From JAAFHS01 sp031396505 (GTDB lineage: Bacteria > Pseudomonadota > Alphaproteobacteria > Rhodobacterales > Rhodobacteraceae): 10,699 nucleotides of DNA. Position 1 is the stretch's first letter; every line of letters begins with the position of its first letter. A program made the translations under genes and the position numbers. Below are positions 7,348-10,699 of this stretch, in pieces. Under the pieces are notes generated by a model, which searched no databases, was not told the origin of the DNA, and saw nothing but the letters and a program-made list of their open reading frames with translations. Location: the NCBI GenBank assembly GCA_031396505.1, contig JANNKX010000007.1, positions 1 to 10,699 of the forward strand. The letters are read 5' to 3'.

Positions 7348-7368
7348 AAATTGACGGCTGTCAATTTT
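7347..7368 (+). terminator. Perfect inverted repeat at the end of mltG (probable terminator, alternatively a regulator site)
   Basis: AAAATTGAC-GGCT-GTCAATTTT is a perfect 9-bp inverted repeat with a 4-base loop, starting on the last base of the mltG stop codon. The A-tract and T-tract flanking a short stem resemble a bidirectional intrinsic terminator, although the stem is GC-poor. Its core TTGAC-N4-GTCAA also has the geometry of a CRP/FNR-family operator (FNR type is TTGAT-N4-ATCAA). Both readings are inference from symmetry and position. Confidence 0.5.
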
Positions 7369-7403
7369 ATGGTATTTCCCTTTAAATACAAATAATTAAG
7401 GAG

Positions 7404-7412
7404 TTATCCACA
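7404..7412 (+). promoter_or_regulatory. Single perfect DnaA-box-like sequence
   Basis: TTATCCACA equals the high-affinity DnaA box consensus and lies in the AT-rich stretch downstream of mltG (7369-7412). Only one copy is present, and no parA, repC, dnaA, dnaN or iterons are near, so this is not evidence of an origin. Confidence 0.3.
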
Positions 7413-7414
7413 AG

Positions 7415-7453
7415 GTGCTGTTAAGACTTTTGAAACATTGCGTGATCGCTTGA
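7415..7453 (+). other. Possible 12-codon leader ORF
   Basis: A GTG at 7415 preceded by AAGGAG (7398-7403, 11 bases away, longer than optimal) opens a 12-codon frame ending TGA at 7451-7453. That stop overlaps the ATG of the next small ORF as TGATG. It has no recognisable product and may be fortuitous. Confidence 0.2.
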
Positions 7454-7533
7454 TGGCCGGGTTATTGCGGCTGCGGTTCGAAGGGAATGCTGTGTGTGAC
7501 GCGCCGGGTCGCGCGGCAGCAGGGCCGACATGA
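7453..7533 (+). other. Possible 26-codon ORF overlapping the glycosyltransferase start
   Basis: ATG at 7453, in a TGATG overlap with the 12-codon frame, opens 26 codons (starting MAGLLRLRFEG) whose TGA (7531-7533) overlaps the glycosyltransferase ATG as ATGA. The downstream gene lacks a clear Shine-Dalgarno sequence, so translation of this frame could deliver ribosomes to it. No homology is recognised; a chance ORF in GC-rich DNA is a real alternative. Confidence 0.25.
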
Positions 7534-8495
7534 TGCCCGGTCTGATCTTGCGGCCGCATGGGCGGTTGGGCAACCATATCCTGCAATGGATCACGGGGCA
7601 GACGCTGGCCTTTGCGGTGCCGGGATTGACGTTGCATAATTTCGCATTGCCACCCTGGGGGCTGGGGGCGGGGGGCTATCGGCGCAAGCAGTGGTTTCTG
7701 CCAAAGATCGCGGTGAATGATACCGATCTTGGCGCAGTCATAGAGTTGATCCGGTCAGGTGACATGCCGCTGGCGCGGTTGTCGGGCATCATCATGCAAG
7801 CCGACGCCTGGGCGGATGTGGCGCGGTTCCGGAAATTGCTGCCGCTGGGGACGCAGGCAGTGGAGACGGCGGGACCGGACGAGATTTTGCTGAACGTGCG
7901 GGCGGATGAAATTCTGAAGGCGCGGCACAAGGATTACGGGCCGATTCCGTTGGGATTTTACACAGCGGTGCTGCGCGAAACCGGGTTGAAGCCGGTCTTC
8001 ATGGGGCAGTTGGGGACCGACAGCTATTCGCAACTGCTGCGCGACACGTTCCCGGACGCGCGGTTCATTGCGAGCCAAGGGGTGATGGGCGATTTCGATG
8101 CAATGCGCCGGGCGCGGCATCTGGCGGTGTCGGTCAGCACGTTTTCATGGGCCGCGGGGTGGCTGTCAGAGGCGGAAAGCCTGCACATGCCGCTGCTGGG
8201 GTTCATGAACCCGGCACAGCGGCCGGACATTGCGCTGATGCCGCGTGCGGACGCGCGGTTTCACTACTACGGGTTCGCGCCGCGCCGCTGGACGGCATCG
8301 GAGGAACAGGTGGCGGACTTGCATGACCTGACGCCAGCGCCGCTGCTTGGGCGCGCGGAGGTCGCGGCGGTGCGGGCGCAGGCGGATGCGGTGCGGGCGG
8401 AAGGACGCGCGGCCGATACCGAACGGTTACGGGAAGAGGCGCGGCGCAGCCTGCGCTACATCCCGCTGCTGCGCAGGCTGTATGCCAGACGGTGA
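7530..8495 (+). CDS. Glycosyltransferase resembling family GT11 / fucosyltransferase fold (putative)
   Basis: The 321-residue product has the scattered motifs of alpha-1,2-fucosyltransferases (GT11) and their relatives. GRLGNHILQWITGQTLA (11-27) resembles the N-terminal GGLGNQxFQYAxxxALA motif. LNVRADEI (121-128) sits where the VHxRRGDY motif is found, but lacks its second arginine. SVSTFSWAAGWLSEA (201-215) matches the SxSSFSWWAAWL motif. A GDP-sugar transferase acting on surface polysaccharide is therefore a reasonable guess, not a proof. The C-terminal 50 residues are Ala/Arg/Glu-rich and likely helical. There is no signal peptide. No in-frame start lies further upstream, because a stop precedes it at 7497. 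The stop TGA coincides with the first bases of an IS3-type end, so the native C-terminus may have been lost. Confidence 0.6.
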   Translation: MMPGLILRPHGRLGNHILQWITGQTLAFAVPGLTLHNFALPPWGLGAGGYRRKQWFLPKIAVNDTDLGAVIELIRSGDMPLARLSGIIMQADAWADVARFRKLLPLGTQAVETAGPDEILLNVRADEILKARHKDYGPIPLGFYTAVLRETGLKPVFMGQLGTDSYSQLLRDTFPDARFIASQGVMGDFDAMRRARHLAVSVSTFSWAAGWLSEAESLHMPLLGFMNPAQRPDIALMPRADARFHYYGFAPRRWTASEEQVADLHDLTPAPLLGRAEVAAVRAQADAVRAEGRAADTERLREEARRSLRYIPLLRRLYARR

Positions 8496-8573
8496 ACTAC
8501 TCCCCGGAAATCGGACAGTGACGGGAGCTATGACCGGACGTTTGCCGGTGTCCAAGCATGATGCGATCCGAAC

Positions 8574-8908
8574 ATGTCAAAACGCCGAAACCACGAAGCG
8601 GTATTCACGGCACAGGTCGCGCTGGAGGTCGTGAAGGGAGCGCGCAGGCTAGCGGACTTGGCCGCCGAATCTGATGTGCATCCGACGATGATCCATCAAT
8701 GGAAGCGATCACTGCTGGGCGCGCGCGGGCATCTTCGAACGCGGGGGCAAGGTTAAGGTGGTCGCCGAGATTGCCGAAGACACGGTTCGCGACTTGCATG
8801 CCAAGATCCTGAGGTGAGCCCGCGCACGCCACTGATCCGCGCAAGCAGGCGAACGCCGTCGCGAACGATTTTCTGTCCAGAAAGCGCAGGCCCTTGATCG
8901 GCAGGTGA
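8574..8908 (+). pseudogene. IS3-family transposase OrfA, frameshifted
   Basis: Residues 1-50 (start MSKRRNHEAVFTAQVALEVV, then VHPTMIHQWKRSLL) are the helix-turn-helix domain of an IS3 OrfA. The frame then ends at a stop at 8754-8756. The adjacent +1 frame carries the continuation GIFERGGKVK...VAEIAEDTVRDLHAKI to a stop at 8815-8817. After about 40 diverged bases VANDFLSRK, the OrfA C-terminus, reappears from 8858 and ends at 8906-8908. At least two disruptions are therefore needed to explain it. Any product would be a 60-residue DNA-binding fragment that might still bind IS ends. Confidence 0.85.
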
Positions 8909-8916
8909 GGTGAGGG

Positions 8917-9331
8917 GTGCTCGATGCCCTCGAGCAGGCCGTTCATGAATGCCGCCCGGTCAAGGGCACGGGGGTGGTGCATCACTCGGATCGCGACACC
9001 TGTTGATCAAAGACACCGAACGCCTTGCCAAGGCAGGTATCGGACCCTCGGTGGGCAGCGTCGGCGGCAGCTATGACAATACCGTGGCCGACACGATCGG
9101 CGGGTCTGTTCAAAGCCAAAGTCGTCCATCCCCGTGGCCCGTGGCGCAGCCTCGAGGCTGTTGAATACGCGACCCATGAATGGGTGGATCGGTTCAACAA
9201 CCCCTCGCAGGTTCACTTGGATCTGTGGCGTTCATCTGCTCGACCTGCCCGCGCACAATGGGAACACCCCGCCCGCAGAAGCCGCACCCAGACATTACGC
9301 AGCGCAGGAAATTCAAGCCATGGCCGCGTGA
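8917..9331 (+). pseudogene. IS3-family transposase OrfB, C-terminal remnant with frameshifts
   Basis: Only the C-terminal third of the DDE integrase domain is left. LDALEQAVHECRPVKG and VVHHSDR (second catalytic Asp) come first, then in another frame LLIKDTERLAKAGIGPSVGSVGGSYDNTVADTIGG, in a third GLFKAKVVHPRGPWRSLEAV and EYATHEWVDRFNN, and finally NTPPAEAAPRHYAAQEIQAM to the stop at 9331. The N-terminal part with the first catalytic Asp is deleted. At the third catalytic position the usual AETI reads ADTI, that is Asp for Glu. Together with the frameshifts this makes it inactive. Confidence 0.85.
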
Positions 9332-9370
9332 ATAACGCCAAGCAGCCTCCGGCAAATCGGGCGCGGTTGA

Positions 9371-9772
9371 CGTCGGCGATCTTGTGGATGCCGGGCGTCC
9401 CACAGTGGGACAGCATGTCACGCGTGGGATTTCAACGGGTTATGCCCGCGTCTTAGGGAATTGGAAAGGTTTGTGCGGCGTGGTTTGGGGCCGCGAGAGG
9501 GACCGGGCATGGCTGGGTTGGTCGGAGCGGTGCAGCCATCGGGGGCCCGTTTGGCGCGGGTGGGTGGTCCACCGGGGGATGGGCAGGGTGGAAGGCATGG
9601 GCGGATTGGAGTCGCATGTGAAAGGTGCGGGGCGAGTGGTGGGAGTGGCGCGGGGTTTACACACGTCTTGTTACAGCGCGTAAATCCACGTTGATAACGC
9701 CTATCCGTTCGAGATTTTCACCGATAACGCGAATCGTGAACGGGGGTTGCGGTGCAGGGGTGCGTTTTGACG
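9371..9772. other. Unassigned G-rich stretch between two IS remnants
   Basis: I recognise no gene in these 400 bases. The plus strand is strongly G-rich between about 9470 and 9660. Frames of 74-99 codons are open on both strands but encode low-complexity, Trp/Arg/Gly- or Pro/Arg/Thr-rich strings without a clear ribosome binding site. Structural items are the near-palindrome GTCCCAC-A-GTGGGAC (9397-9411), a 7-bp inverted repeat ATGGCTG/CAGCCAT with a 17-base loop (9509-9539), five G-runs at 9558-9588, and GATAACGC twice, exactly 30 bp apart (9693 and 9723). It may be old intergenic or decayed coding DNA. Confidence 0.6.
9397..9411. repeat. 15-bp near-palindrome
   Basis: GTCCCAC-A-GTGGGAC, 7-bp arms around one base, 27 bp past the presumed right end of the IS3 remnant. 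It could be an operator left from the interrupted locus; no gene beside it supports this. Confidence 0.35.
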
Positions 9773-10165
9773 GGCTTTGTTGCAGAAAGCCGATTACAGG
9801 CGGGCCTCCGCTTTCCCTGGACAGACTTGTCCCACGACTTCAGTGACGGGTATTCCGAGCGCGGTGAAGCCGTTGAGGACGGCGAGATGGATCTGGAACT
9901 CGGCGACCTGACGGTCGAAGTCACGAGCGGCCAGACGTTGGCCCAGCAATTTCAAACAGTGCATCTTCGTTTCGACGCGGCTCCGGCGGTGATAGCCGCT
10001 CTATCGTCGCCAGATGGTTCGACCGAAGCGGCGTGATGCGCGCAGGGCTTCGTTGCGCGCAACCACCCCGGAGGTGTCGGGCTTGCAGGGCTTGGTAATC
10101 CTGCGAGGTGGAATGATCGCAGCAGCGCCGCAGGCAGCGATGGCAATATTGAATTGGCCGCAGAT
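9773..10165 (-). mobile_element. IS5-family element, 3' remnant
   Basis: The end GGCTTTGTTGCAGAAAGCC (9773-9791) resembles terminal repeats of IS5-family (IS903-like) elements, which often begin GGCTTTGTTG. The transposase C-terminus is encoded on the minus strand immediately inside it. Recognisable similarity stops near 10150-10165, and no partner inverted repeat is found, so the other half of the element is gone, apparently replaced by the IS3-type fragment to the right. Confidence 0.75.
9794..10165 (-). pseudogene. IS5-family transposase, C-terminal remnant with amber codon
   Basis: Reading right to left, the frame gives IAIAACGAAAIIPPRR, then KPDTSGVVARNEALRASRRF and GRTIWRR, then TAG at 10001-10003, and continues in the same frame as SGYHRRSRVETKMHCLKLLG, QRLAARDFDRQVAEFQ and LNGFTALGIPVTEVVG to TAA at 9794-9796. 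The usual sequence at the amber site is WRRWSGYHRR, so a single TGG-to-TAG change explains the stop. The Y-R-E-K signature with the third catalytic Glu (YHRRSRVETK) is kept, but the DD part of the active site is missing, so it is not functional. The frame is open from an ATG at 10219, but residues before about 10160 do not look like transposase. Confidence 0.85.
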
Positions 10166-10197
10166 TTGTAGATGCCTTGCATGGAAATTTTGGAAGC

Positions 10198-10204
10198 AAG
10201 GAGG
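10198..10204 (+). promoter_or_regulatory. Strong ribosome binding site of the chimeric IS reading frame
   Basis: AAGGAGG, a near-complete anti-Shine-Dalgarno match, 5 bases before the ATG at 10210. Confidence 0.6.
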
Positions 10205-10209
10205 TGGCG

Positions 10210-10521
10210 ATGTCCGCAAGCAAATTTATGGACGAGTTCAAGCGCGAAGCGGTCGCTCCGGTTGTTGATCGGGGTTACCCTGTGCGCGAGGTGGCTGATG
10301 CAAACATCGCCTGCCGGGCAACGGACGAATGCCTTAACGAAGAGATCTTCGACAGCCTGGCCGATGCCCTTCGCACGCTGGCCCCTTGGCGCCATGACGA
10401 CAAAAATGTCAGACCGCGCCCATCGTTGGGCAACCTGACCCCGGCAGAAGCGCGCCGGGCGTTTGAGCAAACTGGGTGCGCCGCGCCCGGCGCGCTTGCC
10501 CAACCCGAAGCCCGCAAATAC
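10210..10521 (+). pseudogene. Chimeric IS3-type remnant: OrfA N-terminus fused to OrfB C-terminus
   Basis: Residues 1-30 (start MSASKFMDEFKREAVAPVVD, then RGYPVREVAD) are the beginning of an IS3-type OrfA helix-turn-helix protein. From about residue 38 the same frame reads TDECLNEEIFDSLADALRTL, APWRHDDKNVRPRPSLGNLT and PAEARRAFEQ, the C-terminal end of an IS3-family OrfB (commonly RDECLNE...NxVRPHSSLG). Everything between, including the catalytic core, is absent. The two pieces look like different IS3 subgroups, so this may be a recombination junction near 10300 rather than a simple deletion. No stop occurs through the right edge; after about residue 104 the frame is only antisense of the neighbouring gene. 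Not a functional transposase. Confidence 0.75.
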
Positions 10522-10699
10522 CGGCGCGCGCATGTTCGGCGGCAGCTTGGCCAGTTCGGCTGCGCTCTGCACCTGGCAATCGCCGACCGGCTTGCCGGTG
10601 TGGCTGAAGCTGAGCTTGATCAGCGCCTGGTCGTTGCCGAGGTGGTGATAGACCGGCCAGCGCGAGAACAGACCGATGACGAGTGCGAACAAGGCGTAC
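10522..10699 (-). pseudogene. Truncated membrane-protein gene entering from the right edge, cut by the IS fragment
   Basis: On the minus strand the frame is open from the edge and gives YALFALVIGLFSRWPVYHHL, then GNDQALIKLSFSHTGKPVGD and a stretch ending LAKLPPNMRAP. A hydrophobic segment (YALFALVIGLF) is followed by a soluble part, as in a single-span membrane protein with its N-terminus beyond the window. I cannot name the family. The gene-like sequence stops at PNMRAP (10522), exactly where the IS3-type tail ends on the other strand; downstream the frame stays open only as antisense of IS sequence to 9952. The gene is therefore probably disrupted here. Confidence 0.55.

Larger units (their letters stand above)
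8493..9370 (+). mobile_element. Degenerate IS3-family element (orfA/orfB remnants)
   Basis: The left end reads TGAACTACTCCCCGGAAATC and the right end, read in reverse complement, TCAACCGCGCCCGATTTGCC; 8 of the first 12 positions agree, as for imperfect IS3 terminal repeats, and CAGCCTCCGG near the right end is typical. The length is about 0.88 kb against about 1.2-1.3 kb for complete elements of this group, because the first part of orfB is missing. Both ORFs carry frameshifts. No clear 3-4 bp target duplication is visible, so the exact ends are tentative. The element cannot transpose by itself. Confidence 0.75.

Noticed and set aside
7369..7453. Plasmid or chromosomal replication origin near the DnaA box
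   Set aside because: Only one DnaA box, no repeated AT-rich 13-mers, iterons or replication genes nearby.
8493..9370. CRISPR or phage region in the gene-poor right third
   Set aside because: No regularly spaced repeats and no phage structural or integrase genes; the recognisable pieces are IS3 and IS5 transposase remnants.
9384..9683. 99-codon plus-strand ORF in the G-rich segment
   Set aside because: Trp/Gly/Arg-rich translation driven by G-content, no Shine-Dalgarno site and no similarity recognised; listed only as part of the unassigned segment.
9952..10692. 246-codon minus-strand ORF treated as one gene
   Set aside because: Only its first 57 codons look like a real gene; the remainder is antisense to IS3-type OrfB/OrfA sequence and out of frame with the IS5 tail, so it is an accidental fusion.

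Overview
The window looks like chromosomal DNA of a GC-rich alphaproteobacterium, most likely of the Rhodobacteraceae (Roseobacter-type). The basis is the GC-biased codon use, a fabF-mltG gene pair, a compact liv-type ABC transporter operon, and IS remnants of kinds common in that family. This placement is inferred from gene content; no marker gene such as rRNA is present.

Positions 1-3555 (minus strand) hold a branched-chain-amino-acid-type (HAAT) ABC transporter operon. It is transcribed right to left: periplasmic binding protein, then a strong intercistronic hairpin, livG, livF, a small unknown secreted protein, and livH, which runs off the left edge. livG/livF, livF/small protein and small protein/livH all overlap, so the unknown protein is translationally wired into the operon. 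A 188-bp divergent intergenic region (3556-3743) with two short inverted repeats separates this operon from the plus-strand genes.

Positions 3744-7347 (plus strand) hold an exported PQQ-type aldose sugar dehydrogenase (YliI-like), then fabF (3-oxoacyl-ACP synthase II) and mltG (endolytic murein transglycosylase). fabF and mltG overlap by one base. A short AT-rich stretch (7347-7450) follows, with a perfect 9-bp inverted repeat, a perfect DnaA box and two tiny overlapping ORFs. These lead into a GT11/fucosyltransferase-like glycosyltransferase gene (7530-8495).

From about 8493 to the right edge the window is an insertion-sequence graveyard. It contains an internally deleted, frameshifted IS3-family element (8493-9370), a 400-bp G-rich stretch with no recognisable gene, the 3' remnant of an IS5-family element with an amber codon (9773 to about 10160, minus strand), and an IS3-type orfA start fused in frame to an IS3-type orfB tail (10210 to about 10521). 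The last of these abuts a truncated membrane-protein gene entering from the right edge on the minus strand. I saw no CRISPR array, tRNA, rRNA or intact mobile element. I did not find a clear new multi-gene system. The best leads are the embedded secreted protein of the liv operon, the coupled small-ORF chain before the glycosyltransferase, and the chimeric IS reading frame with an intact ribosome binding site.
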